From JANMAT01 sp031359995 (lineage in GTDB: Bacteria > Actinomycetota > Acidimicrobiia > Acidimicrobiales > Ilumatobacteraceae), in assembly GCA_031359995.1 (NCBI GenBank), contig JANMAT010000206.1:1-9887 (forward strand): DNA of 9,887 nucleotides, given 5' to 3'. A program made the position numbers and the translations under genes. A model generated the notes under the pieces. It was not told where the DNA came from. It worked only from the letters and a program-made list of their open reading frames with translations, and ran no database searches. The stretch's first letter is position 1. Each line of letters opens with the position of its first letter. Shown piece by piece: positions 1 through 5,798 of the stretch.

Positions 1-298
1 CGCGCCGAAGGCCGAGCGCCCCCAGGCCAGGACCCGCCGGGAAACAGAGGCCCGAGCACTGTGCGACGCGTGCCCCGTGGCCACAGAGTGCCGCGCCTGG
101 GCCCGCATGAACCACGAGTACGGCTACTGGGGCGGCGAGTCCGAGGACGAACGCCATCTGCTCGGCTACCGCGTCATGGCACCGAGTCACCCGTCTGACG
201 TCGAGCGGCCAGCACAGCAGCGACCGATCGGTATCGACGAGCAGTCCGGCTTCATCGTCCAAGTGGACGACATCCGGCGCGTGACCTCCGCCGGCTGA
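1..298 (+). CDS. WhiB-like iron-sulfur transcriptional regulator, C-terminal part (5' end outside window)
   Basis: The frame is open from the window edge (first full codon at base 2) to TGA at 296-298, so the start and N-terminal half are missing. The visible part carries the WhiB cluster motif LCDACPVATEC (C-x2-C-x5-C), three of the four cysteines that normally hold a [4Fe-4S] cluster; the fourth should lie upstream. About 10 residues later comes GYWGGE, the equivalent of the family's G-V/I-WGG turn, which in characterised members helps contact the primary sigma factor, followed by EDERHLLGYR. WhiB proteins are redox- or nitric-oxide-responsive regulators. The usual basic DNA-binding tail after the WGG turn is not evident. 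Instead there are about 45 residues of mixed composition ending FIVQVDDIRRVTSAG. A GTG at 77 is an internal codon, not the start, because it would cut the cysteine motif in two. The family call is firm; the subtype is unknown. Confidence 0.85.
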   Translation, partial: APKAERPQARTRRETEARALCDACPVATECRAWARMNHEYGYWGGESEDERHLLGYRVMAPSHPSDVERPAQQRPIGIDEQSGFIVQVDDIRRVTSAG

Positions 299-323
299 TC
301 ACGCACGCGCTCCGCTCCTCCCC

Positions 324-329
324 TACCGT
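324..329 (+). promoter_or_regulatory. Candidate -10 hexamer TACCGT for a leaderless nei-like transcript
   Basis: TACCGT fits the actinobacterial TANNNT -10 pattern and ends 8 bases before the ATG at 338. There is no Shine-Dalgarno sequence in the 39-base gap after the WhiB stop. Together this suggests transcription starting at or next to the ATG, as in leaderless actinobacterial genes. This is inference; no -35 element is obvious. Confidence 0.35.
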
Positions 330-337
330 CGCCGTCG

Positions 338-1138
338 ATGCCCGAAGGCCACACGATCCATCGCATCGCGCTCGACCACACCAGACTGCTGCGGGGCGAG
401 CACATCGCCGTGTCGTCACCCCAAGGGCGCTTCTTCGATGCCGCGCTGGTCAACGGACAGCGGCTAGACGGCGTCAGCGCTCACGGAAAGCACCTGTGGT
501 ACCAGTGGAGCAACGGTCTGCTGACGCACGTGCACCTCGGCCTGTTCGGGAAGTTCCGCGTCGCCCGCCATCCTGACGGAGAGCCTCCCGAACCCAGGGG
601 CACGGTTCGGATGCGGCTGTCCAGCGACGACGTCACGATCGACCTCTCTGGCCCTACCGACTGCTCCGTTGGCGACGAGGGCGACTGCGACGCGATCCTT
701 CGCCGCCTCGGTCCCGATCCGCTGCGCCCGGAGGCCAAGCCTCAAGTCGCCTTCGACCGAATCATGCGGAGCAAGCAGCCGATCGGTGCTCTGCTGCTGG
801 ATCAATCGGTGATCTGCGGTATCGGCAACGTGTATCGAGCCGAAGCACTCTTCGTGAACGGCATCCACCCATCACGACCTGGCCGGGACCTCGATCAGGC
901 CGAGCTGGAAACGCTGTGGGCAACGATCGTCTCCATGCTCGAGCAGGGTGTCAAGGACAACCGCATCGTGACCGTCGAGCGACGGGAACTCGACCTGCCG
1001 AAGAGCCGGCGCCTACGGCGAGGCGAGGCCACGTACGCCTACAAGCGCGACCACTGCCTCCGTTGTTCCACACCGGTCAGTTCGGTCGAGTTGGCCGGGC
1101 GACGGTGCTACTTCTGCCCAGTGTGCCAACCGGTGTAG
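338..1138 (+). CDS. nei: Fpg/Nei-family DNA glycosylase/AP lyase (Nei1-like)
   Basis: This 266-residue protein is a bifunctional base-excision enzyme. It should remove oxidised bases (mainly pyrimidines in the Nei branch) and cleave the abasic strand by beta,delta-elimination. It begins MPEGHTIHRIA: after Met removal, Pro is the Schiff-base nucleophile and the next Glu is catalytic. Lys51 in HGKHL matches the conserved beta-sandwich lysine, and SSPQGRF at 26-32 is typical of the mycobacterial Nei1 (Rv2464c) group. The helix-two-turn-helix lies around 155-172 (CGIGNVYRAEALF). The C-terminal zinc finger uses Cys240, Cys243, Cys260 and Cys263, with the conserved Arg255/256 in GRRCYFC. Length is normal for the family and all key residues are present. 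The MPEGHT start, rather than MPELPE, places it in Nei rather than Fpg/MutM; the exact substrate preference is not readable. The photolyase-like gene follows on the same strand after 174 bases, making a DNA-repair pair. Confidence 0.93.
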   Translation: MPEGHTIHRIALDHTRLLRGEHIAVSSPQGRFFDAALVNGQRLDGVSAHGKHLWYQWSNGLLTHVHLGLFGKFRVARHPDGEPPEPRGTVRMRLSSDDVTIDLSGPTDCSVGDEGDCDAILRRLGPDPLRPEAKPQVAFDRIMRSKQPIGALLLDQSVICGIGNVYRAEALFVNGIHPSRPGRDLDQAELETLWATIVSMLEQGVKDNRIVTVERRELDLPKSRRLRRGEATYAYKRDHCLRCSTPVSSVELAGRRCYFCPVCQPV

Positions 1139-1312
1139 ACGGACGTCGGCCGCCATCGAGTGGATCTCCCGGACCCCTGTCCAAGACCTACTGCGTGCAG
1201 CCGTCCGGGAACGGCGCCATCCACATCGTCGTGCGATCCCCGCCCGGCCTGCCGTCCTCCAACCGAGGGCAGCTGTCGATCGCATCCTCGGCTTCGAGCG
1301 AGACTGGCCCAC

Positions 1313-2623
1313 ATGGCCACCCGGATCCTGCCCTCTCCTGAGCCGGGCGTCGACGCCGCATCGGCGTTCGTTCAGCAGCACCTCCGTCATCTGGTCTGCG
1401 ACGATGTGCGGGCATCTGGCGCATTCCGTGGTGGTCAATCTGCCGCCGACGCTGCCCTCGCTGCGTTCGACGTCACCGGCTACGCAGCGCGCCGGAACGA
1501 GGTGGTTCCACAACATCGCAGGGGTGCCTCCCGGTTGTCGCCCTACATCCGGCACGGGTTGCTCCATCTCGAACGCGTCTGGGACCACGTCGCCGACGGA
1601 CCGGCTCGAGATGTGGAGAAGTTCCGAGACGAGCTCCTGTGGCAGGAGTACGCACGTCACTGGTATGCGCGACTCGGTGCCCGAACGGGCCGTGCGGTTC
1701 GCCACGACATCGTCGATCACCCGCTTGCCGGCGGGCGACCCGACGAACCATGGGACCCGGACCTGCTGTGCATGAAGACTACCGTCGACGAGCTGTACGC
1801 TGACGGCTGGCTGGTCAACCAAACGCGGATGTGGCTCGCCAGCCAATGGGCGATTCGCCATGGCGCCCCATGGCGCGACGGCGAAGACCAGATGTTCGCA
1901 CACCTCCTCGACGGATCGCGCGCCGCGAACCGGCTCGGATGGCAATGGACCACCGGCGTGGGCTCCGCGAAACCCTACGGATTCAGCAGATGGCAGGTCG
2001 AACGGCGGGCGCCCGGGCTGTGCCAACAGTGCGGTCTTCGCGAACGTTGTCCGATCCAGCACTGGCCGGACGAACCGACCTACGCCATCGGTTCCCAACC
2101 TGCATCGACGCGCGCAGATCCAGCTGTCGACACGACGGCCGGGCCTCGAACGGTGCGCTCCACCGGCATGGTCGACGTCGTCTGGCTGACGGCCGAGTCG
2201 TTGGGATGCGACGACCCTGCGTTGGTCGCCAATGACGGCATCCCGGCCGTGTTCGTGTTCGATGAGGTGCTCCTCAACGCGCTGCGCCTCTCATCGAAAC
2301 GACTGGTGTTCCTCACCGAGACGCTCGCCGAGCTCGCGACCACACGCGATCTCGCCGTCGCCGTCGGCACCCCCGTCGATCACCTCGCCGGGCACCGGGT
2401 CGCCGTCACCTACGCCCCAGTGCCCGGCTTTCGCACGCGCCGCGCCCAGATCGACGTCACCGAGACCCACCCGTGGCCCTGGCTCATCGAGCCGTACGCG
2501 GGCTCCATCGCCTCGTTCACCGACTGGAAACGACACACCGTCCATCGACGCTCCCCGATCGACCGGCAGCGTCGCTCCGTGCGTTCACCCAACGCAGGTG
2601 GACCCTGCGACACATCTGGATGA
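1313..2623 (+). CDS. Photolyase/cryptochrome-like flavoprotein with swapped domain order
   Basis: This 436-residue protein has a photolyase FAD-binding domain at the N-terminus. SRLSPYIRHGLL (73-84) matches the flavin-binding TRLSPYL segment. ELLWQEYARHWYARL (107-121) and GWLVNQTRMWLASQWAI (165-181) match conserved helices. LLDGSRAANRLGWQW (198-212) keeps the Asn four residues before the first Trp, as in the classical ANNGGWQW motif. Three cysteines follow (237, 240, 246; C-x2-C-x5-C). After a linker, residues 287-380 read like the Rossmann-type photolyase antenna domain (VDVVWLTAESL, DDPALVAN, AVFVFDE, KRLVFLTETLAEL), which normally comes first. The likely role is FAD-dependent photorepair or a cryptochrome-like function; I cannot tell which. 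I chose ATG 1313 because family-like sequence begins just after it, whereas the open frame upstream to GTG 1160 is Pro/Ser/Cys/Arg-rich in the manner of non-coding frames. No clear ribosome site precedes it. It lies downstream of the glycosylase. Confidence 0.82.
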   Translation: MATRILPSPEPGVDAASAFVQQHLRHLVCDDVRASGAFRGGQSAADAALAAFDVTGYAARRNEVVPQHRRGASRLSPYIRHGLLHLERVWDHVADGPARDVEKFRDELLWQEYARHWYARLGARTGRAVRHDIVDHPLAGGRPDEPWDPDLLCMKTTVDELYADGWLVNQTRMWLASQWAIRHGAPWRDGEDQMFAHLLDGSRAANRLGWQWTTGVGSAKPYGFSRWQVERRAPGLCQQCGLRERCPIQHWPDEPTYAIGSQPASTRADPAVDTTAGPRTVRSTGMVDVVWLTAESLGCDDPALVANDGIPAVFVFDEVLLNALRLSSKRLVFLTETLAELATTRDLAVAVGTPVDHLAGHRVAVTYAPVPGFRTRRAQIDVTETHPWPWLIEPYAGSIASFTDWKRHTVHRRSPIDRQRRSVRSPNAGGPCDTSG

Positions 2624-2633
2624 CCGGCGCCAC

Positions 2634-2670
2634 TCACAGGTCCGACGCCTCGTTGGGCCAAGTCCTGTGA
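2634..2670. terminator. Inverted repeat between convergent genes, possible bidirectional terminator
   Basis: TCACAGG at 2634-2640 is perfectly complementary to CCTGTGA at 2664-2670, with 23 bases between the arms. It begins 11 bases after the photolyase-like stop and lies 55 bases beyond the stop of the opposing GFA-like gene. The position suits a shared terminator. There is no T-tract and the loop is long, so this rests on symmetry and location only. Confidence 0.4.
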
Positions 2671-2725
2671 TCCGCCCGGAGCCCCCGACCGCCACGGAGT
2701 CGCCTACGGGCGCGCGCCAACGCAG

Positions 2726-3127
2726 CTACTCGCGGTCCATCGACACGGACATGCCGGGCAGCGACACCCAGGGCTGACGATCGACGCACCACGCTTCGAT
2801 GGTCGGCAGCACCGTCGACTTGTCGTCGAGCGTGCCCGCCTTCACGGCCACGATGCCGGCGGACTTCGCCAGCTCCGACACGATCGGCGAGCCGCAATCC
2901 GGGCAGAAGCGCCGTCGCACGTACACGTCGTCGCCCCGCTCGCCGCGCTCGTCGTAGGTGCGCAGCTCGCCGTTGATGGTGAGCTGCGACTCGTGCGCCA
3001 CCAGGTTCACCGAGAACGCGCTCCCGCCCTGCCGTTGGCAGTGATCGCAGTGGCACACCGCCGTGGCGAGCAGATCGCCGGTCAGCTCATAGGTCACCGC
3101 ACCGCACAGACACCGTCCCGTAGCCAT
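2726..3127 (-). CDS. GFA/CENP-V-fold zinc protein
   Basis: This 133-residue protein has the full cysteine pattern of the GFA family (glutathione-dependent formaldehyde-activating enzyme/centromere protein V fold). GRCLCGAV gives Cys6 and Cys8, CHCDHC gives Cys25, Cys27 and Cys30, and FCPDCGSPI gives Cys75 and Cys78. These bind structural and catalytic zinc in the founding member, which condenses formaldehyde with glutathione. Most actinobacteria use mycothiol rather than glutathione, and small GFA-fold proteins are widespread with unknown substrates, so the name describes a fold rather than a proven reaction. The ATG at 3127 directly precedes the conserved GRCLCGAV; the frame stays open upstream to 3289, but that extension is low-complexity and overlaps the start of the oppositely oriented monooxygenase. 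TACCAT ends 6 bases before the ATG, consistent with leaderless expression. It is divergent from the monooxygenase gene and converges on the photolyase-like gene. Confidence 0.88.
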   Translation of the reverse strand: MATGRCLCGAVTYELTGDLLATAVCHCDHCQRQGGSAFSVNLVAHESQLTINGELRTYDERGERGDDVYVRRRFCPDCGSPIVSELAKSAGIVAVKAGTLDDKSTVLPTIEAWCVDRQPWVSLPGMSVSMDRE

Positions 3128-3133
3128 GGGCGG

Positions 3134-3139
3134 ATGGTA
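3134..3139 (-). promoter_or_regulatory. Candidate -10 hexamer TACCAT for the GFA-like gene
   Basis: Read on the - strand, TACCAT fits TANNNT and is followed by exactly 6 bases and then the ATG at 3127. This is the spacing expected if transcription begins at the start codon. No convincing Shine-Dalgarno sequence lies between. It sits in the 128-base divergent region shared with the monooxygenase gene. Confidence 0.4.
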
Positions 3140-3243
3140 CCCCGTGTGCGGGAACGGCGGCCCCACCGCGTCGGCCACCGGGCGGCTCGCTCGCGATTGT
3201 CGCCCGGCGTTCGCGTGCGGGGATCCCGAAGGGGTCGGGGGTG

Positions 3244-3250
3244 AGGGGAG
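3244..3250 (+). promoter_or_regulatory. Ribosome binding site AGGGGAG of the LLM monooxygenase gene
   Basis: AGGGGAG at 3244-3250 is followed by a 5-base spacer and GTG at 3256. It decides the start in favour of 3256 (MRIEFGAFLAP) over the in-frame GTG at 3241, which would overlap the binding site itself. Confidence 0.75.
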
Positions 3251-3255
3251 AAGTC

Positions 3256-4487
3256 GTGAGGATCGAGTTCGGCGCGTTTCTGGCACCACACCATCCGATC
3301 GGCGAACACCCGATGCTCCAGTACCGGCGCGACCTCGACCTCGTCGAGCAGCTCGACAAGCTGGGGTTCGACGAGTTCTGGTGCGGTGAGCACCACTCGA
3401 CGGGCTGGGAGGTCATCGCCTCGCCCGAGATGTTCCTGGCCGCGGCAGGGGAGCGGACCCGGCGCATCATGCTCGGCACGGGGGTCCTGTCGCTGCCGTA
3501 CCACCACCCGTTCCACGTGGCCGACCGGATGGTGCAGCTCGACCTGATGACCGGCGGGCGCGCCATCATGGGCACCGGTCCCGGTGCGCTCCCGTCGGAC
3601 GCCAAGATGCTGGGGATCGACCCGATCGTGCTGCGTGACCGCCAGGACGAGGCCCTCGGGGTCATCAAGCGCCTGCTGGCCGGCGAACGGTTCAGCTACG
3701 AGAGCGAGTGGTTCACGCTGGTCGACGCCCGCCTCCAGGTGCTGCCCATGCAGGCCGAGATGCCCATGGCGGTGGCCTCGATGGTCAGCCCGTCGGGACC
3801 CGAGCTCGCCGGCAAGCACGGCGTCGGGCTGTTCTCCATCGGTTCCATGAGCGCGGCCGGCATCACCGCCATGCCCCACCAGTGGAGCTTCGTGGAAGAG
3901 GCCGCCCGCCTCACGGCCAGAGCGCCGATCGCCGCACCTGGCGGGTGTTGGCCAACTGGCACATCGCCGAGACCCGCGAGCTTGCGCGTGAGCAGGCCAT
4001 GGCCGGCTTCCACCGCTGGCACAACGAGTACTCGGTGGCCACCCTCAACCCCGAGGCCGGCATCGGCTACCCCACACCGGAAGAGACCTTCGAGACGCTC
4101 ACCGCTCCCGGCGGCCCGGCGGTGGTCGGCACGCCCGACGATCTGGTCGCCCGCATCCACGAGCTCTACGCGCTGAGCGGCGGGTTCGGATGCCTGATCG
4201 GGTTCGTCAACGACTGGGCGCTCCCCCATCACATCGCCCGCAGCTGGGACATGGTGGCCCGCTACGTGGTGCCCGAGGTCAACGGCTTGCTGTCCGGCTT
4301 CCGCGAGTCACGCCAGTACGTCATCGACAACCGTGCCCCGTTCCTGCGGGCCGGTGAGGCCATCGGCGCCAAGATCATGGCCAACGACCACGCCCGCGAC
4401 GTGTTCACCACCGAAGGCATCAACGGACAGACGATGATCCCGCCGACCGTGCCCCAACACAGTCAAGCCACCACTGCGGCCGACTAG
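3256..4487 (+). pseudogene. LLM-class flavin-dependent monooxygenase, limonene monooxygenase-like, frameshifted
   Basis: The gene reads as one ~410-residue luciferase-like monooxygenase only if the frame changes near 3911. The first frame gives MRIEFGAFLAPHHPIGE, the TIM-barrel segments DEFWCGEHH (39-47), LGTGVLSLPYHHPFHVADR (73-91) and MTGGRAIMGTGPG, up to EEAARL at residue 219. After that it turns into unrelated Pro/Ser/Arg-rich sequence ending at 4176. The next frame resumes at once with HGQSADRRTWRVLANWHIAE, then AVVGTPDDLVARI, and runs to TAG at 4485-4487. One missing base between 3911 and 3912 restores a seamless protein. Such enzymes use FMNH2 (from a flavin reductase) and O2 to oxygenate a substrate; the sequence most resembles the limonene 1,2-monooxygenase group of actinomycetes. 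The site is not in a homopolymer, so a real mutation and an assembly error are both possible. The PRISE-like reductase gene follows on the same strand after 216 bases. Confidence 0.85.
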
Positions 4488-4648
4488 TCGAGCTCACGCA
4501 GGGCCCGGGCGAGCGATGTTGGAGCTGATCAGCGGCACGCCACCCGTCGACCATGGCCGACCAGGTCGTGTTCATCGGTGCGGTCTTGAAGCCGTGGCGC
4601 TTGGGTCGGACCGCAATGCCGCGGCTGGAATCGAGTGCCGGACGCCTC

Positions 4649-4657
4649 TGTTACGGT
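4649..4657 (+). promoter_or_regulatory. Candidate extended -10 promoter (TGT-TACGGT) for the SDR gene
   Basis: TG at 4649-4650, one spacer base, then TACGGT at 4652-4657 make an extended -10 element matching TGN-TANNNT. Transcription would begin near 4664, at the foot of the hairpin at 4667-4684. No good -35 hexamer is visible, which is common for extended -10 promoters. The rest of the 216-base gap after the monooxygenase (4488-4703) shows no supportable gene. Confidence 0.4.
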
Positions 4658-4666
4658 CGATCGTGC

Positions 4667-4684
4667 GGCCACCGCGAGGTGGCC
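4667..4684 (+). promoter_or_regulatory. 5'-leader stem-loop with GCGA tetraloop beside the SDR ribosome binding site
   Basis: GGCCACC (4667-4673) pairs perfectly with GGTGGCC (4678-4684) around a four-base GCGA loop, which fits the stable GNRA tetraloop class. It lies 5 bases upstream of the ribosome binding site and just after the predicted transcription start. It could stabilise the mRNA 5' end or tune translation; this function is inferred from position. Confidence 0.45.
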
Positions 4685-4689
4685 CGACA

Positions 4690-4697
4690 GAGGGGGG
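4690..4697 (+). promoter_or_regulatory. Ribosome binding site GAGGGGGG of the SDR gene
   Basis: GAGGGGGG at 4690-4697 is followed by a 6-base spacer and GTG at 4704. It selects 4704 as the start over the longer open frame beginning at 4635, whose extra 23 residues precede the Rossmann strand without resembling it. Confidence 0.75.
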
Positions 4698-4703
4698 CCT
4701 TCC

Positions 4704-5789
4704 GTGGCCAGGACCGTTTTGATCGCAGGCGCCAGCGGGCTCGTCGGCACCGCTGCCGTCGAGAGCTTCCTCGACGACGGCTGGGATGTCATCGCACTGT
4801 CGCGGCGCCGACCGGAGGTCGACTCGACCCGGCCGTTCCGCCACGAGTCGATCGACCTGCGCGATGCCGACGCCACCCGCGCCGCCGTTGCGTCGTTGGG
4901 CGCCGTCAGCCACGTCGTCTACACCGCGGTGCACGAGCTACCGGGCCTCGTGCCCGGCTGGAGTGAGCGCGTGCAGATGGAGACCAACCTCGTCATGCTG
5001 CAGCACCTGCTCGACCCGTTGAGCGCCACCGGCACGCTCGAGCACGTGAGCCTGTTGCAGGGCACCAAGGCGTACGGCGTGCACCTGCACCCGATGCGGG
5101 TGCCGGGCCGCGAGCGGTTTCCGCGTGATCAGCACGAGAACTTCTACTGGTTGCAGGAGGACTACCTGAAGGATCGCTCGGCCGCGAATGGCTTCGCGTT
5201 CAGCATCTGGCGGCCACAGCTGATCGTCGGTCCGAACTATGGCGTCGTGATGAACCTGCCGCCGATCATCGGCGCCTACGCCGCGATCTGCAAAGAGGAA
5301 GGCGTCCCGTTCGCCTACCCCGGCGGGGTCTCCTGGGTCTGGGAGGCGGTCGACACGCGCCTCGTGGCCAACGCTCTGCTCTGGGGGGCCACGGCACCGA
5401 CCGCGATCGGCGAGACGTTCAACCTGACCAACGGCGAGGTGTTCGAGTGGCGCGACATGTGGCCGGCGCTGGCCGCGGTGCTGGGCGTCGACACGGGGCC
5501 CGATCGGCCCGCCTCGCTCGCCGCGATGCTCCCCGCCAAGGCCGACGTGTGGGATCGGATCGTGGCCAAGCACGGGCTGCGACCCGTGTCGATGGCCGAG
5601 TTCGTGGGTGAGTCGCACCACTACGCCGATTTCTGCTTCGCCTACGGGGCGACCTCGTCACCGCCGCCCGCCTTCGTGAGCACGGTCAAGGTCAAGCAGG
5701 CCGGCTTCACCGAGACCTACGACACCGAGGCATCGTTCTGCCATTGGCTCCAGGTCCTCATCGACCGCAAGATCTTGCCGCCACGCTGA
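4704..5789 (+). CDS. PRISE-like SDR (progesterone 5-beta-reductase/iridoid synthase-type enone reductase)
   Basis: This 361-residue cytosolic NAD(P)H-dependent reductase has an extended-SDR Rossmann fold: strand ARTVLIAGASGLVG with the G-x2-G-x2-G loop at residues 9-15. SRRRP (33-37) matches the PRISE motif for the NADPH phosphate. LLQGTKAYG (118-125) carries the conserved Lys122, and ENFYWLQEDYL (145-155) matches the PRISE hallmark NFYYxxED that holds the catalytic Tyr. WRPQLIVGPNYG (169-180) corresponds to the RPGLIFG segment. The typical SDR YxxxK is absent, as expected for this subfamily. Family members reduce activated C=C bonds of enones, including steroids, iridoid precursors and small enals. 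Here the second Tyr of NFYY is Trp149. The start is GTG 4704 with a strong ribosome site. The gene may be expressed separately from the broken monooxygenase upstream, and it converges on the NtaA-type gene with 9 bases between stops. The bacterial substrate is unknown. Confidence 0.85.
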   Translation: MARTVLIAGASGLVGTAAVESFLDDGWDVIALSRRRPEVDSTRPFRHESIDLRDADATRAAVASLGAVSHVVYTAVHELPGLVPGWSERVQMETNLVMLQHLLDPLSATGTLEHVSLLQGTKAYGVHLHPMRVPGRERFPRDQHENFYWLQEDYLKDRSAANGFAFSIWRPQLIVGPNYGVVMNLPPIIGAYAAICKEEGVPFAYPGGVSWVWEAVDTRLVANALLWGATAPTAIGETFNLTNGEVFEWRDMWPALAAVLGVDTGPDRPASLAAMLPAKADVWDRIVAKHGLRPVSMAEFVGESHHYADFCFAYGATSSPPPAFVSTVKVKQAGFTETYDTEASFCHWLQVLIDRKILPPR

Positions 5790-5798
5790 AGGGTTCGG

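Noticed and set aside
1160..1312. N-terminal extension of the photolyase-like protein from GTG 1160
   Set aside because: The extra 51 residues are Pro/Ser/Cys/Arg-rich and look untranslated. Family-like sequence starts right after ATG 1313.
1013..2098. Long - strand open frame opposite the glycosylase end and photolyase-like gene
   Set aside because: It is antisense to motif-bearing genes, shows no family similarity that I can see, and crosses two genes.
4516..4722. Small + strand open frame in the gap before the SDR gene
   Set aside because: It has no ribosome site, its composition is unlike coding sequence, and it overlaps the SDR leader hairpin and start.
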